Positions 1 to 8,287 of a stretch of 20,093 nucleotides of DNA are shown piece after piece. Source of the DNA: Chloroflexi bacterium RBG_16_56_11 (GTDB lineage Bacteria > Chloroflexota > Dehalococcoidia > Dehalococcoidales > RBG-16-60-22); the NCBI GenBank assembly GCA_001796865.1, contig MGNQ01000055.1, positions 93,898-113,990 of the forward strand, in the 5' to 3' direction. Both the position numbers and the translations under genes were made by a program. The notes under the pieces were generated by a model. It was not told the DNA's origin. It searched no databases and saw only the letters and a list, made by a program, of their open reading frames with translations. Within the stretch, counting starts at the first letter, position 1. Each line of letters begins with the position of its first letter.

Positions 1-641
1 GGGATATGCTGCATAAAACGGGAGACGTCCTGCGCATACGGACGAATGCCCCCGCTTACCCTGACGCTTTCAATAAACTTTTCATCGTCGAACTTTTGCC
101 CGAAAATCCTCTCTATTTCTTCAAGAATGTAGAGGGTGGTGTAGACTTTATCTTCCAACATCGCTTTTTCCCTGTCGGGGTCGCGGGGGCCGGTGTAAAG
201 GGGGTAGTTCTCCTGGAAACGGGGGATGGGAGAATAGTCCATGGGCGCCTGGCCTCGCTTGGTATGCTGGTCGCACGGGTCCGAGAAAGGAATGACTAAA
301 TCGCGGAACGGAAAAGGACTGCCGTCCATCTGGTGTCCCAGGTACATGGCACCCCAGCAGTTGAGCTGGTATCCGCAGATTTCCCGCCCCCACCCCAGCA
401 CTTCGCCGGCCAGCCGGCAGATACGGGCGAACTCATCACTCTTGTTCGCCATCATCGCGCCCACGGGGTTATCTTCAATAACGCGCAAGGCCGGAAAGCC
501 GATGCTCCACTGGACGTTACCCTGAGCCAGAAGGACACGCTCTGACGAAGCGGTATCTATGGATTTCTGCCACTTCGCCCTCATCTCTTTAGCCTTGTTC
601 CAGACCTCCAGGGGCTTTGTTTCCCACCTTTGTTTGCTCAT
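1..641 (-). CDS. 2-hydroxyacyl-CoA dehydratase / benzoyl-CoA reductase family subunit (BcrB/HgdA-like), 3' end outside window
   Basis: The minus strand is open from the ATG at 641-639 to the window edge, giving 213 codons without a stop. A GGAGG at 647-651 lies 5 nt upstream and fixes the start. Family signs are the segment LEEIERIFGQKFDDEKFIES near residues 180-200, matching the 'LEE..G...DE.KL' pattern of HgdB/BcrC-type proteins, Cys residues in ICGYQLNCWG, and a PCDQH motif. The gene follows a clear BcrC-like gene by 126 bp in the same direction, as expected for a two-subunit dehydratase or reductase. Known family members bind a [4Fe-4S] cluster and accept a single low-potential electron from an ATP-hydrolysing activator, to reduce aromatic CoA thioesters or dehydrate 2-hydroxyacyl-CoA. 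The substrate cannot be told. The family call rests partly on the neighbour. Confidence 0.72.
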   Translation of the reverse strand, partial: MSKQRWETKPLEVWNKAKEMRAKWQKSIDTASSERVLLAQGNVQWSIGFPALRVIEDNPVGAMMANKSDEFARICRLAGEVLGWGREICGYQLNCWGAMYLGHQMDGSPFPFRDLVIPFSDPCDQHTKRGQAPMDYSPIPRFQENYPLYTGPRDPDREKAMLEDKVYTTLYILEEIERIFGQKFDDEKFIESVRVSGGIRPYAQDVSRFMQHI

Positions 642-675
642 ATTTGCCTCCAATAAAGGCCTTACTTATATTCTT

Positions 676-759
676 CTCTCCCCTTGTGGGAGAGATAAGA
701 GTGAGGGGAAATCATTAGGCTTCACCCTCACCCTGTCCTTCTCCCCTCGATAAAGAGGG
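676..759. repeat. REP-like cluster of three stem-loops between the two dehydratase-family genes
   Basis: Three inverted repeats lie in the 126-bp gap. CTCTCCC/GGGAGAG (676-682/688-694, loop CTTGT), GTGAGGG/CCCTCAC (701-707/725-731) and CCCTC/GAGGG (744-748/755-759). The sequence is made of CCCTCACCCT / CTCTCCCC-type words, typical of dispersed intergenic palindromes. No T-run follows on the minus strand, so an mRNA-processing or stability role within the operon is likelier than termination. That role is inference. Confidence 0.5.
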
Positions 760-767
760 AACAAAAA

Positions 768-1889
768 TTATTTCAATACCAGTTCCGGTTTCAGCATATT
801 GATAAAAGCCTCCATGCGCAGCCGGGTTTCCTCATAAGGCAGGGTGGTATCCCGTTCAAAGTAGTGGAAAGGAATATTCCGCTCCCGGAGGACTTTCCAG
901 ATAAGCGGGTTATCCGTCCCGTGGGGATGACAGTAAATCTGCTTGGCGATGATGACGCCGTGGGCCTGGAAATCCTCGTAGAGCTGGTAAATATGGGCCG
1001 GACGGCGCCGCCAGTTATTGTCTTTCAGGGCGCAGTGAGGCCGGCCAAGATATCGTAGAGAGATAGCCATGAGGCGGTCGGGTTGAGGGATAACTTCGTT
1101 CCAGAAATAGCAGCTCCCGGTGCAAATCTCGTCGATAACGACGTTCGCGCCGAGCGATTCAACGAGCTTTTCAAGTTCGACATCGGAAGTCGGGCTGCCG
1201 ACGAGCATCAGGCGGACGCCCGTATCGCTCCGGGGCTTTCGCTCCGCCAGTTTAGCGATGGCATCCCGGAGCATATCGTTCATCTCTGCCTTGTCCATTA
1301 CCTGGCTGGCCAGCACCATCTCCATGGCCTCCGACCCGAGAACGACGGGACTATCCGCCCGGCGTAGTTCATACACCTGACGCATCAGGCGGCGGTTGGT
1401 ATTATATACCTCTATGGCATGGTCGAGGGCGCTTCCGGTGATGGCTTTACCCGTCCATTTTTCTAAAGCCTTTTTAAAGACCTCAAGCTCGGAGCGCATG
1501 ACATCCTTGGAGGTTTTTCCATCCACGTAATCCGGAACGAATACATAATGGTTGAACAGCGCCGTTTTGAAATTCAAGGTAGTCTGGAAGGCGTTAAGCA
1601 TCCACTGGCAGCCCTCGGCGTTGACCAGGCCGTCGACATAATCATACCTGCCTTTGATGAACTGGTTAAGCAAGTCCCGCGAACAGGCGCAGTTACCGTA
1701 CATCTGCCGGTCAGTGGTATCATCCGGCTCATGTTGACTTAAAAGCCGAACGGGCAGGATGCCGGCCGCGTAGACGATCTCCTCCGGCATGTAAGGTTCG
1801 TAATAGCCCAGGACCTTACCGCCGGTACGTTTCTTCCAGGCACGGGCATATTCATGGCGGTCCTCCAGGATTTCTTTAAACCTTTCCAA
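768..1889 (-). CDS. Benzoyl-CoA reductase / 2-hydroxyacyl-CoA dehydratase subunit, BcrC/HgdB-like
   Basis: A protein of 373 residues, a normal length for BcrC-type subunits. Family features include an N-terminal YYEPYMPEEIVYAAGILPVR block (the 'P.E.i.AaG..P' signature), conserved cysteines in NCACSRDLL and AEGCQW that could hold an Fe-S cluster, a central RLMLVGSPTSDVELEKLVES segment, CTGSCYFW, and a C-terminal HPHGTDNP region ending in EETRLRMEAFI. An in-frame GTG at 1898 overlaps the GGAGG (1898-1902). The TTG at 1889 sits 8 nt from that SD and is the better start. It is the first gene of a minus-strand operon with the gene at 641. Known members act on CoA thioesters with a separate ATP-dependent activator, and none is seen here. 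It could be a reductase or a dehydratase. Confidence 0.88.
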   Translation of the reverse strand: MERFKEILEDRHEYARAWKKRTGGKVLGYYEPYMPEEIVYAAGILPVRLLSQHEPDDTTDRQMYGNCACSRDLLNQFIKGRYDYVDGLVNAEGCQWMLNAFQTTLNFKTALFNHYVFVPDYVDGKTSKDVMRSELEVFKKALEKWTGKAITGSALDHAIEVYNTNRRLMRQVYELRRADSPVVLGSEAMEMVLASQVMDKAEMNDMLRDAIAKLAERKPRSDTGVRLMLVGSPTSDVELEKLVESLGANVVIDEICTGSCYFWNEVIPQPDRLMAISLRYLGRPHCALKDNNWRRRPAHIYQLYEDFQAHGVIIAKQIYCHPHGTDNPLIWKVLRERNIPFHYFERDTTLPYEETRLRMEAFINMLKPELVLK

Positions 1890-1987
1890 TTCCTTCACCT
1901 CCAGCTATCAACCATAAGATTCTGATTGTTCAAATCGAATCAAACTGGAAATCGGGAAAACAGGAGTTGTCTTCCCGGATATATTAT

Positions 1988-2016
1988 TTTATATCATATA
2001 CGATATAATTTTTCAA
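1988..2016 (-). promoter_or_regulatory. Sigma70-like promoter of the BcrC/BcrB-like operon
   Basis: On the minus strand TTGAAA (2016-2011) is followed by 17 nt and TATAAA (1993-1988), with five of six consensus matches in each box. Transcription would start near 1981, leaving a leader of about 90 nt before the TTG at 1889. Confidence 0.55.
1989..2008. promoter_or_regulatory. Palindrome overlapping the dehydratase-operon promoter, candidate operator
   Basis: Perfect 7-bp arms TTATATC (1989-1995) and GATATAA (2002-2008) with a 6-nt spacer. The site fills most of the -35/-10 spacer and part of the -10 box, where a repressor would block RNA polymerase. The region is AT-rich, so chance palindromy is possible. 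Confidence 0.35.
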
Positions 2017-2261
2017 AGACGTTCCATCCCGGCAACTATACCGGTGCCCTTATTCTCAAATTATGCAAAATGTCACCTTGTCCGTCAAAATGATAGCGGT
2101 TATATCGCCAGGGAAATGGTGGAGGCGGGTTACATGAGAACTATAAATGAGACTTATTCATGAAGCCAATACTCCTTCCAGCGTATTTTAGTATTCCGAA
2201 AAAATTTCCTCATCTTTGGCCCAGCTTCCGGGGAGCACGTCAACAACTGGGAGCAGATCAT

Positions 2262-2290
2262 TTGACATTTATACCGGATTTAGCTAGACT
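2262..2290 (+). promoter_or_regulatory. Candidate promoter of the first ABC transporter operon
   Basis: A perfect TTGACA (2262-2267), a 17-nt spacer and TAGACT (2285-2290; four of six matches). The start site would be near 2297, giving a 5' UTR of about 170 nt before the GTG at 2466. Confidence 0.45.
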
Positions 2291-2465
2291 GAGTTACTTG
2301 AAAATGAAAATTTTCTCCGTTTTAAACAAGTGGGACGGAATGAGGTCAAACCAGAGCAAGACAGTGTTTTAGCTGTGTTAATATTCATCAAAGATGAAAG
2401 GAGGTACGGAAAGCAAAAGCTCAATCGTTCCAGGTCTGAAGCGTTCTTGAAGGAGGTAAAGTGAA

Positions 2466-4085
2466 GTGAAAAGGGTATTTTTTATAGCGCTGATGGTTAT
2501 CCTCTTGACCGGTTTATTTTTAAGCGCCTGTGGGGAGGATAAGACTACTTCTGCGACTACGCCAACAACCACTACATCGGCGCCACCTGCGCCGACGGCT
2601 ACAGCCACGACCCCTCCGGTAAAACAGCCCCAGTACGGCGGTACTTTTACCTGGGTCCACAACGGAGGTATCTCCCAGATTGGCGCCATCGCGGATAACC
2701 TGGGAATCGCTGCGCAACGAAACACATATCCTATGTTCGAAGGGCTTTTGATGACCGACGAGCAGGATAATATCCGGCCGTGGCTGGTCAAATCATGGGA
2801 CGTTTCTGCTGAAGGCAAAACGATCGTCTTTCGTCTGGAGGAAAACGTCAAATTCCACGACGGCACCGATTTTGACGCCGCAGCGGTACAGTATAACCTG
2901 GAAGCATGTCTGGCAGCGAATATCGGCGGCACCGCTTTCCTTAAAAACGTCTCATCATATGAAATCCCCGATAAATATACCCTAAGAATTAACCTGACAA
3001 AAGTTGACTCGACGTTTTTATTGCGCCTGGCACAGGGCGTTCTCGGCCTGATGGCATCTCCCACGGCGTTACAAAAACCCACAACCCCGGAAACAATAGC
3101 CCAGGTGCACTCGGTAGGTACCGGTCCTTTCCTGTTCGATAGCTGGGAGAGAGACTCTTTTGTAAGATATAAGAAATGGACTGGATACCGCAAACCAGGT
3201 GTACCTTATCTGGACGCTATCGTACTCCGCAACACAGCCGACCTGACCGTCAGCATCATGTCGCTCAAGGCGGGGGAGGTCCAAGCTGTCGAGAACGTCG
3301 ATCCTGTCGATGCCAAACAGCTTAAGGATCTCGGCTATACGATATATCAACCGAACCTGTATTTCCTCCATAGCGTCGTTCCTTCCGGAAACAATCCTGA
3401 TTCGCCCTTTGCAAAAAAGGATGTCAGGTTAGCCCTTGAATATGCAATCGACAAGAGGACAATTGCACAGGGTGTTGGCATGGGCTATTACGAAGCCCTG
3501 AACCAGCTTGGTACCAGTAAAGACCCCTGGTATAATGCTGCCCTACCCTTCCGCGAGTACAATCCTGCTAAAGCCAAAGAATTACTGGCCCAGGCCGGGT
3601 ATTCGAACGGGTTTACCACCAAGCTCACCTCCGACGTGATGGCCCGCAGGGACACGCTAACAGCAATACAAACCTACTTGAACGAAGCCGGCATAAAAAC
3701 CGAGCTGGAAATCCTTGATTTCGGGGCGGCCTTCGGCTTGCCAAGACAGGGCTGGGAAGGCGTCTACTTCCCCGGCTTCCCTAATGTCGGCACGCTCCTG
3801 GGAATACAGGGACGCTGGGGCGACGCGACGACCTACATCAGCATTTACCAGCCGCCAGGATACCGGGAAAAATGGGATGCTCTTTTTGCCGAGCTGGATA
3901 CCGTTAAGCGAACCGCAATACTAAAAGACATACTGAAGACGATATACGATGAAGCTATCGGTATCCCTTACCAGGGTGATGCACCCCTGGTGGCTATGGT
4001 TCCGGAGCTACACGGGTTTGCACATCATGCCTTCCATGTCACCAGCTTCTGGGCTCCTGGTGAGGTTTGGCTGGAAAAGAAGTAG
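2466..4085 (+). CDS. ABC transporter substrate-binding lipoprotein, family 5 (Opp/Dpp type)
   Basis: A 539-residue extracytoplasmic binding protein that would capture a peptide-like or other organic ligand for the permeases downstream. Residues 1-22 are a lipoprotein signal (KR, hydrophobic core, lipobox LSAC with Cys22). A Thr/Pro/Ala-rich linker of about 30 residues follows, then the mature domain starting near YGGTFTW. SBP_bac_5 features are KSWDVSAEGKTIVFRLEENVKFHDGTDF, GTGPFLF, VRLALEYAIDKR and YNPAKAKELLAQAGY. The start is GTG at 2466: AGGAGG at 2451-2456 is 9 nt upstream, and a GTG at 2461 is out of frame and stops at once. It is the first gene of a five-gene operon, separated from permease B by 179 bp containing a strong hairpin. 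Ligand specificity cannot be inferred; this family also binds nickel, sugars and other solutes. Confidence 0.95.
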   Translation: MKRVFFIALMVILLTGLFLSACGEDKTTSATTPTTTTSAPPAPTATATTPPVKQPQYGGTFTWVHNGGISQIGAIADNLGIAAQRNTYPMFEGLLMTDEQDNIRPWLVKSWDVSAEGKTIVFRLEENVKFHDGTDFDAAAVQYNLEACLAANIGGTAFLKNVSSYEIPDKYTLRINLTKVDSTFLLRLAQGVLGLMASPTALQKPTTPETIAQVHSVGTGPFLFDSWERDSFVRYKKWTGYRKPGVPYLDAIVLRNTADLTVSIMSLKAGEVQAVENVDPVDAKQLKDLGYTIYQPNLYFLHSVVPSGNNPDSPFAKKDVRLALEYAIDKRTIAQGVGMGYYEALNQLGTSKDPWYNAALPFREYNPAKAKELLAQAGYSNGFTTKLTSDVMARRDTLTAIQTYLNEAGIKTELEILDFGAAFGLPRQGWEGVYFPGFPNVGTLLGIQGRWGDATTYISIYQPPGYREKWDALFAELDTVKRTAILKDILKTIYDEAIGIPYQGDAPLVAMVPELHGFAHHAFHVTSFWAPGEVWLEKK

Positions 4086-4112
4086 ACTAACAGGAACATA
4101 AACAAAAAAAGA

Positions 4113-4167
4113 GGGCTGGCTGAAGCCTCCTGTCGGAAACAACCGCTCGCAGGTTTTCAGCCAGCCC
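4113..4167 (-). terminator. Long stem-loop between binding-protein and permease genes; terminator-like on the minus strand
   Basis: A perfect 12-bp stem GGGCTGGCTGAA (4113-4124) / TTCAGCCAGCCC (4156-4167), with further CCTG/CAGG and CGG/CCG pairing inside. On the plus strand no T-run follows, so it would not terminate the operon. It may instead protect the binding-protein mRNA 3' end. On the minus strand the stem is followed by CTC and seven T, an intrinsic terminator that would stop antisense transcription entering 2466-4085. Confidence 0.6.
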
Positions 4168-4264
4168 CGGTAAAAAATCGTCAACGGTACATTATTGTAT
4201 CAGGCGCAAGGGAATCCTGATATGTGGCACCGGCCAAACCCGTGTTAACCGGCCGAGGCTTTGT

Positions 4265-5221
4265 ATGACATCTTATATCATTCGCCGTATATTAATGGGC
4301 GTAATCATCATCTTTCTTGTTACCGTAATGGTCTTTTTATTTATACGCCTGTTACCCGGCGACCCCCTGACGATATACCTCAACAAGACCGACATGCAGC
4401 AATTGACCGAAGAGCAGCTTTTCGAATTGAGGGTAAAGTTCGGCCTGGAAAAAACCCTGCCGGCGCAATATATCGACTGGTTGGGGGGACTCTTCACCGG
4501 CGACTTCGGGAGGTCGATATATTACGATATTGATGTCGGGCTTCTCGTGCGAGAACGTTTGCCAGTGACACTTTACCTCGGTGCGCTGGCGTTCATCATC
4601 TCCGGTGTTCTGGGGCTCTCTTTCGGCGTCATATGCGCTCTCCGGCGCGGCACCTGGATAGATACGCTGGTGACCCTCCTGGCCAATATCGGGATAACCA
4701 TGCCTTCGTTCTGGGTAGGTATCATCCTGATTTATTTACTAGCAGTAAAGGCTGGCTGGCTGCCGGTAAGCGGCTTCACATCGCCATTTACAGATTTCTG
4801 GAAGAGCACCAGGCAGATTATCATGCCGGTGACCTGCCTGGCACTTTTTCCCATCGCTTCTCTAACCCGCCTGACCCGCTCTTCTATGCTCGAGGTGATC
4901 CAGCAGGATTACATCCGCACGGCCTGGTCCAAGGGATTAAGAGAAAGGCTTATTATCAGCCGGCACACCATCAAAAACGCGCTGATACCTGTCGTTACGG
5001 TAATCGGCCTGCAGGTAGCCTTTATTTTCGGCGGCTCGGTGCTTATAGAAACGGTTTTTAACATTAACGGGATCGGCAGGCTGATGACCCAGGCTGTACA
5101 GAATCAGGACTATCTGATAGTCCAGGCCGGTACACTTATTATTGCCATCATGGTGGTATTATCAAACCTAACCGTGGATATTTCCTACGGATGGCTCGAC
5201 CCCAGGATTAGATATGATTAG
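4265..5221 (+). CDS. dppB: ABC transporter permease, DppB/OppB family
   Basis: A 318-residue inner-membrane subunit that forms half of the translocation channel. It starts MTSYIIRRI followed by a hydrophobic helix and the diagnostic RLLPGDP motif near residue 30. Further helices lie around residues 100-125, 135-160, 180-200, 235-260 and 280-305. The cytoplasmic EAA-type loop, QQDYIRTAWSKGLRERLI, docks on the ATPases. The C-terminus GWLDPRIRYD is the usual DppB ending. ATG at 4265 is preceded only by a weak GAGG. The next permease starts 11 bp after the stop. It aligns end to end with the second permease B of this window (13491-14447), which has the same length. Confidence 0.95.
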   Translation: MTSYIIRRILMGVIIIFLVTVMVFLFIRLLPGDPLTIYLNKTDMQQLTEEQLFELRVKFGLEKTLPAQYIDWLGGLFTGDFGRSIYYDIDVGLLVRERLPVTLYLGALAFIISGVLGLSFGVICALRRGTWIDTLVTLLANIGITMPSFWVGIILIYLLAVKAGWLPVSGFTSPFTDFWKSTRQIIMPVTCLALFPIASLTRLTRSSMLEVIQQDYIRTAWSKGLRERLIISRHTIKNALIPVVTVIGLQVAFIFGGSVLIETVFNINGIGRLMTQAVQNQDYLIVQAGTLIIAIMVVLSNLTVDISYGWLDPRIRYD

Positions 5222-5232
5222 GGAGCTTTCTG

Positions 5233-6147
5233 ATGCTGGAAAAGACAGGCCGTGACGCTAAGCCAGTTGATCTTGCGAAATGGTCGGAAACAGCCCCTCG
5301 CTACAGCGAAACAAAACGTATGATTTCCGTTTTCGCCGGTCGCCCGCTGCCGGTCATCGGGTTTGTCATCATTGCGTTGCTGATACTGGTAGCGATTTTT
5401 GCCCCTTTCCTCGCCCCCTATCCACCTAACCAGATGGACATTATCAATAAATTACAGCCGCCCAACACCACGCATCTCCTGGGGACGGACTCGCTGGGCA
5501 GGGATACTTTGAGCCGGATTATTTACGGTTCCCGCACCTCGTTGATTATCGGCATCTCGGTTATCGCGATATCTTCAGCGGTGGGGATTGCACTAGGCTT
5601 GTTCGCGGCTTATTTCGGAGGCGTCATTTACCACGTGATCATGAGGTTTATGGATGCCCTGATGGCCTTTCCGATGCTGCTCCTGGCCCTCCTGGTTGCT
5701 TCACTGCTAGGCGCCGGCATGAAGAATATTATCATCGCCCTCGGCATCGGCATGATCGCGGCGCCGTGCCGCTTGATGTGCGGCGTAGTTTTATCCGTCA
5801 AACAAAATGATTATGTGATGTCCGCCCGGGCGATGGGTATGAGTAACCTGCGGCTGATGCTCCAGGAAATCCTGCCCAACGCTTTCCCGCCGCTGCTGGT
5901 AATGATTACCATCGGTCTGGGTGCCGTGATTCTCGCGGAGGCCGGCTTGAGCTTCCTGGGCATCGGAATTACACCGCCTACCGCGACCTGGGGGGGCATG
6001 GTCAATGACGGCTATAAATTCGTCATGACCAGCCCCGTCCTGGCTATCTCCCCGGGTATTGCCATCATGCTCGTTGTCTTCGGCTTTAATATGCTGGGTG
6101 ACGGCTTAAGGGACGCACTGGACCCGAAACTGAGAGGCGTGATTTAG
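5233..6147 (+). CDS. dppC: ABC transporter permease, DppC/OppC family
   Basis: A 304-residue partner permease. It has a cytoplasmic N-terminal tail of about 35 residues, a first helix ending APFLAPYPPNQ, and the OppC_N-type signature LLGTDSLGRDTLSRIIYGSRTSL near residues 75-100. Four or five more helices follow. The EAA loop is DYVMSARAMGMSNLRLM, and the protein ends LGDGLRDALDPKLRG, the standard DppC terminus. ATG at 5233 follows GGGAG at 5221-5225. It lies 11 bp after permease B and 57 bp before the ATPase genes, so it is cotranscribed. It is a clear paralogue of the minus-strand permease C at 12582-13475. Confidence 0.95.
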   Translation: MLEKTGRDAKPVDLAKWSETAPRYSETKRMISVFAGRPLPVIGFVIIALLILVAIFAPFLAPYPPNQMDIINKLQPPNTTHLLGTDSLGRDTLSRIIYGSRTSLIIGISVIAISSAVGIALGLFAAYFGGVIYHVIMRFMDALMAFPMLLLALLVASLLGAGMKNIIIALGIGMIAAPCRLMCGVVLSVKQNDYVMSARAMGMSNLRLMLQEILPNAFPPLLVMITIGLGAVILAEAGLSFLGIGITPPTATWGGMVNDGYKFVMTSPVLAISPGIAIMLVVFGFNMLGDGLRDALDPKLRGVI

Positions 6148-6204
6148 TCCAATGAGGGAGTTTTTGAGTAGTTTACTGTCCCTGGACTTTTCGAGGAATA
6201 TGCT

Positions 6205-7197
6205 ATGCCGCCCTTGTTGAGCGTCTACAACCTGAAGACCTATTTCCACACTTATCGCGGTCTTGTTAAAGCCGTGGACGGGGTCTCTTTTGATATTAAT
6301 GAAAAGGAAATAGTAGGCGTGGTGGGGGAAAGCGGCTGCGGCAAATCGGTCAGCATGCTTTCGGTCCTGCAGTTGATTTCCAGCCCTCCGGGAGAGATAG
6401 TCGATGGCAAAGTAATCTTTGAAGGCCAGGACTTGCTTCAATACCAGCCCAAGGGTGAAACGATGAGTTCCATACGCGGCGCCAGGATAGCCATGATTTT
6501 CCAGGAACCGATGACCTCGCTCAATCCGGTCCTTACCATCGGCCGGCAACTGACCGAAGGTCTTGAAGTCCATCTCAGCATGAATCCGCAGTCGGCCAGG
6601 GAAAGGGTGGTAGAGTTGCTCCGACTGGTCGGCATCCCGGATGCGAAAGGCCGCCTCGATGCTTATCCGCACCAGTTCAGCGGAGGCATGCGCCAGCGGG
6701 TAATGATCGCGATGGCGCTTTCCTGTAATCCCCGGATATTGATTGCCGACGAACCGACGACGGCGGTTGATGTCACCACCCAGGCGCAGTTACTGGAATT
6801 GATGCAGGACATGGTTGTCAGGTTTAAAACTTCCCTCGTTATCGTGACCCATAATCTCGGCGTGGTAGCCCGCTATGCCGAGAGAATCTATGTGATGTAT
6901 TCAGGCCGTATCGTGGAATCCGGGCTGGCCGATGATATCTTTCTTAATCCCCTTCACCCCTATACCATCGGCCTGTTGAAATGCGTACCCCAGCTCGGTG
7001 AAACACGGAAGGAAAGAAAACTGGTGCCTATTCAAGGCCTGCCCCCTAACCTGATAAATATGCCTTCCAGCTGCGCCTTCCTGCCGAGGTGCGATCGTGC
7101 CCGGGACATCTGCCGGCAAAAACCCTGGCCATCGCTCGAGCTTATCGAGGGACAGCATTACGTGGCCTGTTTCAGAGACGGACCGGAGACACCATGA
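6205..7197 (+). CDS. oppD: ABC transporter ATP-binding protein, OppD/DppD family
   Basis: A 330-residue ATPase driving import. Walker A is GESGCGKS (41-48), Q-loop Gln100, signature FSGGMRQR (158-165), Walker B ILIADEP (178-184) and switch His216. The D-loop region reads TTAVDVTTQ, where most relatives have TTALDVTIQ. The C-terminal oligopeptide-transporter extension carries Cys290, Cys296, Cys303 and Cys322. In the mycobacterial Opp system the equivalent cysteines hold a [4Fe-4S] cluster, so the same is likely here. ATG at 6205 follows GAGG at 6193-6196. The stop overlaps the start of the next ATPase gene as ATGA (7194-7197), which implies translational coupling and matched amounts of the two ATPases. 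Confidence 0.96.
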   Translation: MPPLLSVYNLKTYFHTYRGLVKAVDGVSFDINEKEIVGVVGESGCGKSVSMLSVLQLISSPPGEIVDGKVIFEGQDLLQYQPKGETMSSIRGARIAMIFQEPMTSLNPVLTIGRQLTEGLEVHLSMNPQSARERVVELLRLVGIPDAKGRLDAYPHQFSGGMRQRVMIAMALSCNPRILIADEPTTAVDVTTQAQLLELMQDMVVRFKTSLVIVTHNLGVVARYAERIYVMYSGRIVESGLADDIFLNPLHPYTIGLLKCVPQLGETRKERKLVPIQGLPPNLINMPSSCAFLPRCDRARDICRQKPWPSLELIEGQHYVACFRDGPETP

Positions 7198-8183
7198 ACC
7201 AGGAAAATCCTGGAAACGTTATCGAGATAAAAAACCTGAGGATGTATTTCCCGATAACCCGAGGGCTGCTGCGCCGCAGGGTCGGCGAGATAAAAGCCGT
7301 CGACGATGTGAGCTTTGCCATAAAGAAAAACGAAACGCTCGGTCTGGTGGGCGAAAGCGGCTGCGGTAAGACGACGACCGGGCGATGTATCCTGCGCCTG
7401 TATAAACCTACGGCCGGTGAAATACGGTTTAACGGTACCGATATTTCCGGTATGAATGAAAACAGGCTTCGTCTGTTTCGCTCCAATATGGGGGCCATTT
7501 TCCAGGATCCGTATGGTTCTCTTAACCCCAGGCAAACGGCGCGTACCATCGTCGGAATGCCGTTGATCGTTCACGGGATGAACGACAAAAGGCAGCAAAA
7601 TAATAGGGTTGAAGAGCTCTTTAAACTGGTCGGGCTGGACGCATCCATGATGACACGCGTCCCTCATGAATTCAGCGGCGGGCAGCGTCAGCGTCTCGGC
7701 ATCGCGCGTGCCCTGGCCTGTCAGCCCGCTTTGATAATCTGCGATGAGCCCGTGTCCGCTCTCGATGTCTCCATCCAGGCGCAGATTATCAATCTGCTGG
7801 AAGAGTTGCAGGAAAAACTCGGTCTGACATACCTTTTTATCGCTCATGACCTTTCCGTTGTCCAGCACATCAGTAACCGGGTGGCGGTGATGTACCTTGG
7901 GCGTATTATTGAAATCGCTAATTCTCGGGAGCTCTATGAAAATCCGCTCCACCCTTATACCAAAGCCCTGCTTTCCGCCGTACCGGTGCCTAACCCGGTG
8001 ATAGAAAGGAAGCGCACACGCACCGTACTGAAAGGCGAGGTACCTAGCCCAGCCGCGCCGCCCCCCGGATGTCATTTCAATCCCAGGTGCAACCTGGCCA
8101 CCCCGGATTGCGCGGAGAGCAGCCCGGAATTGAGAGACACCGGCAACGGTCATCAGGTTGCTTGTTTCAAGGTCCAGGCCTAA
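7194..8183 (+). CDS. oppF: ABC transporter ATP-binding protein, OppF/DppF family
   Basis: A 329-residue second ATPase, expected to form the heterodimer with OppD. The reading frame is open further upstream to 7089, but the ATG at 7194 is chosen because it forms an ATGA overlap with the oppD stop and gives the normal N-terminus (NVIEIKNLRMYFPITRG). Walker A is GESGCGKT (53-60), signature FSGGQRQR (160-167), Walker B LIICDEP (180-186) and switch His218. The C-terminal extension has Cys293, Cys299, Cys306 and Cys324 in the same spacing as OppD, suggesting an Fe-S site. It is the last gene of the operon. These are the only ATPases of this type in the window, and could also energise the minus-strand permeases. 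Confidence 0.96.
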   Translation: MNQENPGNVIEIKNLRMYFPITRGLLRRRVGEIKAVDDVSFAIKKNETLGLVGESGCGKTTTGRCILRLYKPTAGEIRFNGTDISGMNENRLRLFRSNMGAIFQDPYGSLNPRQTARTIVGMPLIVHGMNDKRQQNNRVEELFKLVGLDASMMTRVPHEFSGGQRQRLGIARALACQPALIICDEPVSALDVSIQAQIINLLEELQEKLGLTYLFIAHDLSVVQHISNRVAVMYLGRIIEIANSRELYENPLHPYTKALLSAVPVPNPVIERKRTRTVLKGEVPSPAAPPPGCHFNPRCNLATPDCAESSPELRDTGNGHQVACFKVQA

Positions 8184-8198
8184 CCGTTCTGCAAACGG
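8184..8198 (+). terminator. Weak stem-loop just after oppF
   Basis: CCGTT (8184-8188) and AACGG (8194-8198) with a 5-nt loop begin immediately after the oppF stop codon. There is no T-run, so terminator function is doubtful. Confidence 0.2.
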
Positions 8199-8287
8199 GA
8201 CACTTTCGAAACTCCCGGCGAGTCGTAACGTCTGATAATCGAACGGGAAGAAAGGAGCGAAATTACAGGGAATCCACCCCGAGATAG

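Larger units (their letters stand above)
1890..2465. other. 576-bp divergent intergenic region between the dehydratase operon and the transporter operon
   Basis: It carries one candidate promoter in each direction (1988-2016 minus, 2262-2290 plus), a 7-bp-arm palindrome at 1989-2008, a short inverted repeat AATACT/AGTATT (2168-2173/2190-2195), and the Shine-Dalgarno of the binding-protein gene. I see no convincing gene in it. Confidence 0.6.

Noticed and set aside
2059..2163. Short plus-strand reading ending ...SGYIAREMVEAGYMRTINET, looking protein-like
   Set aside because: I cannot match it to a family and it has no start or ribosome site. It might be a gene relic, but the evidence is only an impression.
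2378..3193. A 271-codon open frame on the minus strand opposite the first binding-protein gene
   Set aside because: It is fully overlapped by a clear lipoprotein gene, has no family features and no ribosome site, and its composition is that of an antisense shadow.
7158..8153. A 331-codon open frame on the minus strand opposite oppF
   Set aside because: The plus strand has all ABC ATPase motifs; the antisense frame shows no recognisable domain.
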